Both the position numbers and the translations under genes were made by a program. The notes under the pieces were generated by a model. The model saw only the letters and a list, made by a program, of their open reading frames with translations, ran no database searches and had not been told where the DNA came from. DNA of 5,179 bases from Candidatus Segatella papionis (GTDB taxonomy: Bacteria; Bacteroidota; Bacteroidia; Bacteroidales; Bacteroidaceae). The stretch spans positions 1 to 5,179 of the forward strand of contig DBLF01000002.1 of the NCBI GenBank assembly GCA_002297965.1, given 5' to 3'. Of this stretch, positions 1 to 5,129 are shown piece by piece; the first letter of the stretch is position 1, and every line of letters begins with the position of its first letter.

Positions 1-100
1 TTGACACAAATGACTTGACACAAATGACTTAACACAAATGACTTGACACAAATGACTTAACACAAATGACTTTGACACAAATGACTTTGACACAAATGAC
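1..100. repeat. 14/15-bp direct repeat array, 7 units, cut by window edge
   Basis: Five 14-bp units of TTGACACAAATGAC (units 3 and 5 read TTAACACAAATGAC) start at 1, 15, 29, 43 and 57. Two 15-bp units, TTTGACACAAATGAC, follow at 71-85 and 86-100. The array may continue before position 1. It lies 55 bp beyond the stop codon of the primase-helicase gene, so on the minus strand it is either 3' spacer of that gene or upstream DNA of the next one. Units are contiguous with no spacers, so this is not CRISPR. The unit length is not a multiple of three and every frame is soon stopped, so it is non-coding. Confidence 0.95.
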
Positions 101-105
101 ACGCT

Positions 106-124
106 AGCCTCGCGACGGCGAGCT
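106..124 (-). other. short GC-rich hairpin after the primase-helicase stop codon
   Basis: CTCGC (109-113) pairs with GCGAG (118-122) across a GACG loop. AG (106-107) and CT (123-124) extend the stem past one bulged C. It lies about 30-50 bp past the stop codon on the minus strand, where a terminator could sit. No T-tract follows on that strand, so calling it an intrinsic terminator would be a guess. Confidence 0.3.
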
Positions 125-154
125 GCCCATCACGAAGCTATGCGATACATTCCG

Positions 155-3100
155 CTATACGACGACCACTCCGCCCTGCTGCTTCAGAAAGTCCTGCTTG
201 TCGGTGAGCACCACCAAGCCCTGCTTGCGCCAATTGCGCAGCATCATCTTCACCGAGTTGTGGCTCACGTTAGTGCCCTTCACCGCCATCGCCTGCTGGA
301 AGGCTTGCTCGAAACTGAAACTGTCGCCCAGTCGGGCGAAGATGGTGTCGTTTCTGCCATGCTTCAGGCGCATCCCCGGCGAAGAGGTGGTGGTGTAGTT
401 CTTCGACTCGTAGGCGTGCTCTATCTTCTCGCGGAAGTAATACAAGTCGTTGTCTATCAGATAGTCGGCAAGGATGTCGAAGAGCTGCATCATCTCCTCG
501 CCCTGCATTTTTCTCAGCATCTCCGCCCACAGTTGGGGGTCTGCCTTCAGGCGATTCTCCGCCCCAGCCATTCCGTGCTTGCGAATGAGCAGCTCAGCCA
601 CCTTCGGGAGCCAGAGGGCGCAGGTGATGCGCTGGGCGTTCACGCAGCCGCGCAGACGCTGTCGGGCCATCACTCGGTCGTCGTTCTTCATCGCCTCCAG
701 GCGGACGCGCTCCAGCCACATTCTGCCCTGCTGCTCCAGCTTGTCGAGCACCACGGTGCCCTCCATCAGCGGCAGCAAGTGGGCCACCTGCTTGATGCGC
801 TCCTCCTGGTAGTCGCTCATCGTGGCGGGACGCTCTGCCAGGGGCGAGAAAGTGTTGTCGGGGGTGCGGGCGATGGCGATGCGCGAGAGCAATCCGTCGG
901 TGTAGTTGGTGATGACCCGATAGAGCGCATCCTGCGTGCCGCACATGGTCACGTTCCAGAGCAGTTGCTTGATGTGCACCCTCACGGCGTCGGCGCTCTT
1001 CGCCTCACGGTCGTATCGGCTCTCGTCGTAGGCCTGTCGGAGCATCACGGAGAAGTCGCTTATCGCCGACTTCCACTTCAGCGCCACGGTGTCGGCCTCG
1101 GGGGTGAAGGAGAAGGAGTGCTTGCCCTCGGCGTTGCCCAGACGCTCGGCTAGGTTGGCGAGCGTGTTGTTCAGCGGCAGCATCCTCACGGGCAGCTTGG
1201 GTTGCTCAGGAGCCTTACCGCTCTTCATGCGTCGGGTTTTCTGCGCCCATTCCTCCTCCTGCTGGGTGTAGATGTCGGCCTGCGCTTGCAGCTCGCTCAT
1301 CCAGGCGGCGATGATGGGGTCCATCTGTCCCTTGCCCGAGCCGAACTCGCCGCAGATGTAGGAGATGAGGTTCAGCCCTCGGGGCGTGCCGTGGACGTCG
1401 AGCTTCACCCCCGTGGCGAGCGCTCCGATGGCAGGGGCGATGGCTACGAGGGTAGGCATACAGAGCGACTTGCCCGCCGCCTCCACGCTGTCGGCCACGC
1501 CCTGTGGCAGGCGGGGCAACTGTCGGGCGTACCACTGCTCGTCTTGCAGCATCGCCTCGTCGAGCGCATCCACCACGGCGTTGGCGTCCGAGGCTCCGCC
1601 GTTTCCTCCGAAGCCAGCAAATCCGTTGGCAGAGGCAAGCGTTTCCTGACGGATGGCGGCGAGCACGTCCCTCAGTCGGCGGGGCATCTGGGTGCGCTTC
1701 TCCTGCAGGGCGGAGTCGATGCACTTGAGTTTCTGCGACTCGGGAAATCCGTCGTAGCAGGGGATTACCCGGTCCATCAAGTCACGGTCGAACCCGCAGA
1801 TGTGGCGCAGATTCACCGCCAGCTCGAAGGTGAGCACATCGCGGTTAGACTTCACCGGAGTCTGTCCGTCGTTGTACATCATCCACCATCGGCGGATGAT
1901 TTCCCCGTAGGGGATTCCGAGGTAAGAGGGGGCTGACTGAGCAGCAGAAGCGTTCTGAGGGGCAGAAGCATTCCGAGGGGCAGCGTTCAGCGAAGCCTGC
2001 AATGAGGATGAATCCAGCTCAGCAGCAGGAGCAGCAGCTCGTGGAGAGCACCCATCAGGGCGATGAAGAGCACCGCCGCCACCAGCTGGGGCAGGCAGAA
2101 CAGCATCAGGAAGAGGATGAAGAGTATCACCACCAACGCCTGGAAGTTGACCGTGAGCATCAGCGTGCGAAGTAGTTGAATCAGCGTGCGAAAGGGCTGA
2201 GTCAGCGTGCGAAAGGGTTGAGTCAGCGTGCGAAAGGGCTGAGTCAGTCGATGGATTGAATTGGGAAGTTTTTTCATTGTCGATATTTTTTTCGTTGTAA
2301 GCAACTTTTTCGTTTTCGATAGTTCTAGAATTTTCATTACGAGTTGAAGCATAGCCAGAGGCAACTTGCTCGGCACTAGACGAAGCAGAGAGGAAACTTG
2401 ACCGCTCGGCACTAGACGAAGCAGAGAGGAAACTTGACCGCTCGGCACTAGACGAAGCTGGGCGGAAGTGCTTGTTAGCCTTGTGCGCCCCCTCGGGCAG
2501 GATTTCCAGCCCCATTCTCTCTCGCTGCTCCAACAGCACAGCCTCGTCTCTCACGCTCTGCTCGTCGGCACCAGGGCTTACGCCATACTGGTCTTCGAAA
2601 AGGCGTGGCGAGAGGAAGAGCAACTCTTCGGGAACGGAGGTGGAGGAGAAATACACACGGTTCACGTCGTGGGCGTTGGTATCCAGCTCGCAGTCCAAGG
2701 CCTGTGCCACACGCACCTGGTTCTCCAAAATCGTGTCCCCCTTCTTGCGCAGGAAGACGGCGTGCCCGCCCTGGCTGGCGCTTCGCTCCAGCATCAGCAG
2801 CCCCAACTGCTCGGCTAAAGGAGAAGCTTTCATAGGCTGCTCGGCGAAGTTTTGTGCATTTCCCTGCAGTCCTGCCGTGGTCTGAACATTTCCCGGCTGT
2901 CCTGCCATGGTCTGAGACTTTCCCTGCTGCTCGGCGAAGGTCTGAACATTTCCCTGCTGCTCGGCGAAGGTCTGAACATTTCCCGGCTGCTCGGCGAAGG
3001 TCTGAACATTTCCCGGCAGCTTCTTTTCAGAAGCGGGCTGGAGAAGCAGGAGTCGTGCGATGCGCTGGAACTCCTCGGGTTCATCCACATCGAAACCGAA

Positions 3101-3322
3101 GGCCTGGCTGGGTAGCTTGTTACCCTTCACCACCCCATCGGGGTAGTAGCCCGAATAGTTAAACTGTATCAGTCGGCGCTTGGCTGCCTTATTGCCCTGT
3201 CGAGCCTGTCGGAGGTTCGCCATTTGAGCCGAGGTGTTGCGTAGGCGGCGATACTCCGCCTCGGTGGTAACGGGAAGGGCCACCTTTCGCCCCTCCCTCA
3301 CCGTAATCAGATTTACACTCAT
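155..3322 (-). CDS. Predicted primase-helicase: BT4734-like (VirE-N) domain + DUF3987 ATPase, 1055 aa
   Basis: Likely a DNA primase/helicase-type protein of an integrated element. Seen: residues ~1-240 resemble the BT4734-like N-terminal domain, with an acidic FDVD motif (D78, D80), SxxQGGH (S183-H187, motif SQGGH) and DVNRVYF (219-225, R222), in the order expected of archaeo-eukaryotic-primase-like domains. Residues ~590-900 match DUF3987: a P-loop GEFGSGKG (658-665, K664; Gly replaces the usual Ser/Thr), an acidic TPEAD (740-744), a MCGT segment (793-796) and DGLLSR (809-814), whose R814 may be an arginine finger. The C-terminus (~995-1045) looks like a winged helix. Residues ~288-465 form a repeat-rich linker, and a 10-residue repeat (104-163) sits inside the N-terminal domain. 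The start at 3322 gives MSVNLITV. It follows a purine-rich AAAGAACT, and the 11-bp array lies just upstream. The family assignment is firm; the activity is inferred. Confidence 0.9.
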   Translation of the reverse strand: MSVNLITVREGRKVALPVTTEAEYRRLRNTSAQMANLRQARQGNKAAKRRLIQFNYSGYYPDGVVKGNKLPSQAFGFDVDEPEEFQRIARLLLLQPASEKKLPGNVQTFAEQPGNVQTFAEQQGNVQTFAEQQGKSQTMAGQPGNVQTTAGLQGNAQNFAEQPMKASPLAEQLGLLMLERSASQGGHAVFLRKKGDTILENQVRVAQALDCELDTNAHDVNRVYFSSTSVPEELLFLSPRLFEDQYGVSPGADEQSVRDEAVLLEQRERMGLEILPEGAHKANKHFRPASSSAERSSFLSASSSAERSSFLSASSSAEQVASGYASTRNENSRTIENEKVAYNEKNIDNEKTSQFNPSTDSALSHADSTLSHADSALSHADSTTSHADAHGQLPGVGGDTLHPLPDAVLPAPAGGGGALHRPDGCSPRAAAPAAELDSSSLQASLNAAPRNASAPQNASAAQSAPSYLGIPYGEIIRRWWMMYNDGQTPVKSNRDVLTFELAVNLRHICGFDRDLMDRVIPCYDGFPESQKLKCIDSALQEKRTQMPRRLRDVLAAIRQETLASANGFAGFGGNGGASDANAVVDALDEAMLQDEQWYARQLPRLPQGVADSVEAAGKSLCMPTLVAIAPAIGALATGVKLDVHGTPRGLNLISYICGEFGSGKGQMDPIIAAWMSELQAQADIYTQQEEEWAQKTRRMKSGKAPEQPKLPVRMLPLNNTLANLAERLGNAEGKHSFSFTPEADTVALKWKSAISDFSVMLRQAYDESRYDREAKSADAVRVHIKQLLWNVTMCGTQDALYRVITNYTDGLLSRIAIARTPDNTFSPLAERPATMSDYQEERIKQVAHLLPLMEGTVVLDKLEQQGRMWLERVRLEAMKNDDRVMARQRLRGCVNAQRITCALWLPKVAELLIRKHGMAGAENRLKADPQLWAEMLRKMQGEEMMQLFDILADYLIDNDLYYFREKIEHAYESKNYTTTSSPGMRLKHGRNDTIFARLGDSFSFEQAFQQAMAVKGTNVSHNSVKMMLRNWRKQGLVVLTDKQDFLKQQGGVVVV
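1934..1987 (-). repeat. 18-bp in-frame repeat in the linker (NASAxQ)
   Basis: Two 18-bp units (1943-1960 and 1961-1978) plus partial copies encode NASAPQ and NASAAQ, preceded by NAAPR (residues 446-463 of the primase-helicase). The units differ at a few bases. The array ends just before the segment that resumes normal coding character at about residue 467. An Ala/Ser/Asn-rich disordered linker is the simplest reading. Confidence 0.75.
2159..2242 (-). repeat. 21-bp in-frame repeat, four units (S-A/T-x-SHAD)
   Basis: Four 7-residue units, SALSHAD, STLSHAD, SALSHAD and STTSHAD, span residues 361-388 of the primase-helicase. On the plus strand this appears as repeated GTGCGAAAGG(G/T)(C/T)TGAGTCA-type 21-mers. 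Unit length is a multiple of three, so copy-number change would leave the frame open. The peptide is small and polar, as expected for a flexible linker. Confidence 0.9.
2369..2458 (-). repeat. 36-bp in-frame repeat, ~2.5 units (ASSSAERSSFLS)
   Basis: Two units of ASSSAERSSFLS (residues 289-300 and 301-312) and a half unit ASSSAE (313-318) lie at the start of the primase-helicase linker. The two full DNA copies are almost identical, which suggests recent duplication. The following residues ~328-354 are AT-rich at the DNA level and rich in Asn-Glu-Lys, unlike the rest of the gene. Confidence 0.9.
2834..3013 (-). repeat. 30-bp in-frame repeat, six units (GNVQTFAEQ-P/Q), within the primase-like domain
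   Basis: Six 10-residue units cover residues 104-163: GNVQTFAEQP, GNVQTFAEQQ, GNVQTFAEQQ, GKSQTMAGQP, GNVQTTAGLQ and GNAQNFAEQP. A seventh, decayed unit, MKASPLAEQL (164-173), leads into the conserved domain. The array lies between the acidic FDVD motif (77-80) and the SQGGH motif (183-187), so it extends a loop inside the predicted catalytic domain. The first three units are nearly identical in DNA and later ones diverge, a gradient usual for tandem expansion. Confidence 0.93.
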
Positions 3323-3346
3323 AGTTCTTTGTTTAGAGATTTGTTT

Positions 3347-3536
3347 CCGAATGAATTCTCAATGGATTCCGATGAATTCCGAATGAATTCCCAATGGATT
3401 CCGAATGAATTCCGATGAATTCTCAATGGATTCCGATGAATTCTCAATGGATTCAGAATGAATTCTCAATGGATTCCGATGAATTCCCAATGGATTCAGA
3501 TGAATTCTCAATGGATTCCGAATGAATTCCGATGAA
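3347..3536. repeat. 10-12-bp tandem array, ~17.6 units, rich in GAATTC, upstream of the primase-helicase start
   Basis: Units end in ATGAATTC (type A) or ATGGATTC (type B), for example CGAATGAATTC and TCAATGGATTC. Unit lengths are 10 or 11 bp (first unit 12). From 3347 the order is A B A A B A A B A B A B A B A B A, then a partial A, so a higher-order period of about 21 or 32 bp overlies the basic unit. Ten GAATTC (EcoRI) sites occur. The array ends 24 bp upstream of the primase-helicase ATG, so it probably forms part of that gene's promoter or 5' leader. Units of 10 and 11 bp make it non-coding. Confidence 0.95.
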
Positions 3537-3553
3537 AATTTTTAGTGGTTAAG

Positions 3554-3578
3554 TATGCGATAGGAAATTCCTAGCATA
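3554..3578. other. hairpin between the 11-bp and 13-bp arrays
   Basis: TAGGAA (3561-3566) pairs with TTCCTA (3568-3573) around a single A. Beyond a bulged GA, TATGC (3554-3558) pairs with GCATA (3574-3578). This gives an 11-bp stem centred at 3567, with a loop that must open by a pair or two in RNA. It lies 60-84 bp past the stop codon of the 3638-4108 gene, where a terminator could sit, but no clear T-run follows directly on the minus strand. A protein-binding palindrome is the alternative. Confidence 0.45.
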
Positions 3579-3581
3579 ATT

Positions 3582-3629
3582 CAGATGAACAAGCCAGATG
3601 AACAAGCCAGATGAACAAGCCAGATGAAC
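3582..3629. repeat. 13-bp direct repeat, ~3.7 units (CAGATGAACAAGC)
   Basis: Identical units lie at 3582-3594, 3595-3607 and 3608-3620, with a partial unit at 3621-3629. The array ends nine bases from the stop codon of the 3638-4108 gene. The core AGATGAA also occurs in one unit of the neighbouring 11-bp array (3498-3504), so the two may share an origin, although their periods differ. Confidence 0.93.
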
Positions 3630-3637
3630 GATTCGGC

Positions 3638-4108
3638 TCAACGCCCTGCGCCTCTGAGCAGATAATCCTCCACGGCCTTCACCGCCAATCGGCTCTCCTC
3701 TCTCATCACCTTCACGATGTTCTCGTTCTCGTGGAGGAAGACTTTGAGGAAAATCTGTATTCCCCCGTCCTTGGTCTCCGAGGCACGTCCGTGGGCGAAC
3801 TTCTTGATGAGCTTGCTCTGCGCTCTTGGGAAGTCTCTCACCTGCACGTCGAGCGTACCGTCGCTCATCTGCTGCACGATTCCACGCGAGCGGAATGTGG
3901 GCACCATCCCCGGCTTGGGGTCGTCGGGCGAGAAGAGGAAGTACTTGCGGTTGTCGTAGAAGGCCATTCCCTCTATCTGCACATGCTCGTCGTGAGTCTC
4001 CACATGCTCGCAGCCATTAAGCTGCTGAGCGTTGATGTTCATTTTCATTTTTTTCATACTCTCTTTTAAGTTTTTTAAATGGTTATTTAATCGATTTTTG
4101 CCTGTCAT
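3638..4108 (-). CDS. Hypothetical protein, 156 aa (139 aa from the internal start at 4057)
   Basis: I do not recognise the family. The predicted protein is soluble, with no signal peptide or membrane segment. Residues ~24-110 look mainly beta-stranded (IEGMAFYDNRKYFLFSP, then GTLDVQVRDF). A basic stretch SKLIKKFAHGR follows (113-123), then a charged helical end (~131-152, EESRLAVKAVEDYLL). The start is uncertain. ATG codons at 4108, 4057, 4048 and 4042 are in frame. AAAGAGAGT just before 4057 is the best ribosome-binding-like sequence, and residues 1-17 from the upstream start are lysine- and asparagine-rich, like translated leader. It reads in the same direction as both neighbours, but with gaps over 300 bp on each side. 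Codon choice is G/C-ending like the other genes, which supports real coding. A small DNA-binding or accessory role is possible but not shown. Confidence 0.75.
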   Translation of the reverse strand: MTGKNRLNNHLKNLKESMKKMKMNINAQQLNGCEHVETHDEHVQIEGMAFYDNRKYFLFSPDDPKPGMVPTFRSRGIVQQMSDGTLDVQVRDFPRAQSKLIKKFAHGRASETKDGGIQIFLKVFLHENENIVKVMREESRLAVKAVEDYLLRGAGR

Positions 4109-4130
4109 TTTTCAAGCTATTGGCTGAAAA

Positions 4131-4300
4131 AGACTCTCGCAGATTTCGCAGATTACGCAGATTTTTTCTACTTTATCTAGGCGTTAATTATTTTATTCCG
4201 CAGATTAGAGACCTATTCGGTCTTTATATTTCGCAGATTTAGCTCTATAAGCAGGATAAGCAGGAAGAATCTGCGAAATCTGCGAAATCTGCGAGAGACT
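4131..4300. repeat. 170-bp symmetrical inverted-repeat element built from CGCAGATT units
   Basis: The left arm (4131-4170) and the reverse complement of the right arm (4261-4300) agree at 35 of 40 positions. Each starts AG-A/T-CTCTCGCAGATTTCGC and carries three CGCAGATT units. Pairing continues weakly inward. A second inverted repeat, TAGAGACC (4206-4213) against GGTCTTTA (4219-4226), one pair being a wobble, sits at the same centre of symmetry, about 4216. Two further CGCAGATT copies lie in the interior. No target duplication is visible at the ends. The left end is 22 bp upstream of the ATG at 4108. It could be a REP/MITE-like mobile repeat or a structured leader. Confidence 0.85.
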
Positions 4301-4355
4301 ACTTCCCCAGGTTGAAGGAGAAAGTAAGATGCAATTTCCATAGGTTGAAAGTCAA

Positions 4356-4463
4356 ATAAATATTCATATTTCCGTATTTTTAAATTTTATAAATATTCAA
4401 TCCTATCGGGATTTGCCCGATAAATATTCAGAATTTCATCAGGATTCTCCCGATAAATATTCA
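4356..4463. repeat. degenerate ~32-bp array with ATAAATATTCA core, four units, starting on a stop codon
   Basis: ATAAATATTCA occurs exactly at 4356-4366, 4389-4399, 4420-4430 and 4453-4463, with spacings of 33, 31 and 33 bp. The last two copies share a longer 19-bp identity starting CCCGATAAATATT (4416-4434 and 4449-4467). On the minus strand the core reads TGAATATTTAT, and its first TGA (4463-4461) is the stop codon of the DUF5675 gene. The gene end has therefore been copied downstream, or the array has grown into the gene end. Confidence 0.85.
4404..4422 (-). terminator. possible hairpin terminator of the DUF5675 gene
   Basis: TATCGGG (4404-4410) pairs with CCCGATA (4416-4422) around a 5-nt loop, 39-57 bp past the stop codon. 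On the minus strand an AT-rich stretch follows, but no uninterrupted T-run. A terminator is plausible from position alone. The same CCCGATA sequence is part of the repeat unit, so the pairing may be incidental. Confidence 0.4.
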
Positions 4464-5129
4464 GAATCTCTCAGGCTCGTGCTGGCTTATGGTGAGAAAA
4501 CAATTAGGAATCTTATACTTGCCAGTGCCCACAGCATCCTCGCCCAGTTTCTCCTGCATCAGCTCCACCAGTCCATACACATACTTGCGGGAGTTGAGCA
4601 CCTTGCCCACCTGCTTGTTCTCGCCCAGCAGGATGCAGCCCTCAGTGTCCTTCGGCAAATTGCCCGGATGGATTCTCACCGCCGAGAAGAGCGACACCTG
4701 CAAGAGCAGCGGCAAGAGGCGGCGGAAGCGAGGCGAATAGGTGAGCGCCACCTTATAAGTGCCCCAAGGGATGGCTGTCTCGCCCTTCACCTTCTTCTTA
4801 GGGTCGCAAGGGCGATAGTCGAAAGGACACGACAGAAAGTGGCGGCACTCCGCCTCGCACTCCTCCACCCCCTGGCACATCACGCCGCGAGAGAGGTCGC
4901 GCTGCTCAGGCTCCAATGTGTCGCAGTAGTAGAGCCAGTCGCTCGCCTCGCCAAACACTCCCTGCTCGTTGGTGATGCGAAAGCGGATGTAGAGGCGCCC
5001 CACAGTGTAGCCCTTCTTCGGGGCGAAACGATGCAACCACATCTCAATCTGAGTCTTCTTCTTAACACTCATTTTCTCAACACTCATTTCGGTCTTTACA
5101 CTCATTTCGTTTGTTGTACTCATTTTCAT
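4461..5129 (-). CDS. DUF5675 family protein, 222 aa, with Cys-rich insertion
   Basis: Recognised as DUF5675 by ordered motifs: GRLYI (44-48), YYCDTLE (67-73), GETAIPWGTYKV (116-127), YSPRF (131-135), RIHPGN (152-157), DTEGCILLG (161-169) and NSR (179-181). The family is widespread in Bacteroidales and on mobile elements; its biochemical role is not established. Members are usually shorter as I recall them. The extra length here comes from a repeat-like N-terminus (1-27), an insertion at about 51-66, and a cysteine-rich insertion at about 80-112 (C85, C91, C95, C101, C108). H154 and the G164-C165 pair recall the His/Gly-Cys motif of L,D-transpeptidases, which is only a resemblance. The start at 5129 is the longest choice. 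Codons at 5123, 5105, 5087 and 5072 are also in-frame ATGs, and conserved similarity begins only near residue 29. No signal peptide is seen. Confidence 0.82.
   Translation of the reverse strand: MKMSTTNEMSVKTEMSVEKMSVKKKTQIEMWLHRFAPKKGYTVGRLYIRFRITNEQGVFGEASDWLYYCDTLEPEQRDLSRGVMCQGVEECEAECRHFLSCPFDYRPCDPKKKVKGETAIPWGTYKVALTYSPRFRRLLPLLLQVSLFSAVRIHPGNLPKDTEGCILLGENKQVGKVLNSRKYVYGLVELMQEKLGEDAVGTGKYKIPNCFLTISQHEPERF
5070..5123 (-). repeat. ladder of four in-frame ATGAGT starts at the head of the DUF5675 gene
   Basis: ATGAGT begins at 5123, 5105, 5087 and 5072, spaced 18, 18 and 15 bp, all in the frame of the gene (residues 3, 9, 15 and 20: MSTTNE, MSVKTE, MSVEK, MSVKKK). The stretch is low in complexity and poor in hydrophobic residues. 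The same ATGAGTGTAAA sequence also begins the primase-helicase gene (3322-3312), so the repeat unit is a translation-start segment. Which ATG is used cannot be decided from sequence. Confidence 0.8.

Noticed and set aside
140..1153. 337-aa open frame on the plus strand
   Set aside because: It lies wholly antisense to the conserved DUF3987 domain, and its His/Leu/Val/Gln-rich composition is that of a shadow frame opposite G/C-ending codons. No family motif is visible.
1202..1936. 244-aa open frame on the plus strand
   Set aside because: Antisense to the P-loop part of the primase-helicase. It is explained by codon bias on the minus strand.
2004..2176. Plus-strand frame of about 55 residues rich in Gln, Glu and His
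   Set aside because: This composition is what the antisense of a Leu/Phe/Val-rich stretch gives. Its codon bias is weaker than that of the shifted minus frame, and no ribosome-binding site is evident.
3347..3629. CRISPR array
   Set aside because: Units of 10-13 bp are contiguous, with no unique spacers between them, and no cas gene is present.
3611..4069. 152-aa plus-strand frame opposite the small hypothetical gene
   Set aside because: The minus-strand frame has G/C-ending codons, a ribosome-binding-like sequence and protein-like composition. The plus frame is His/Leu-rich and begins inside the 13-bp repeat.
3638..4108. HU/IHF-family DNA-binding protein, often found in similar Bacteroidales clusters
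   Set aside because: The sequence lacks recognisable HU motifs and arm pattern, so I left it as unrecognised.
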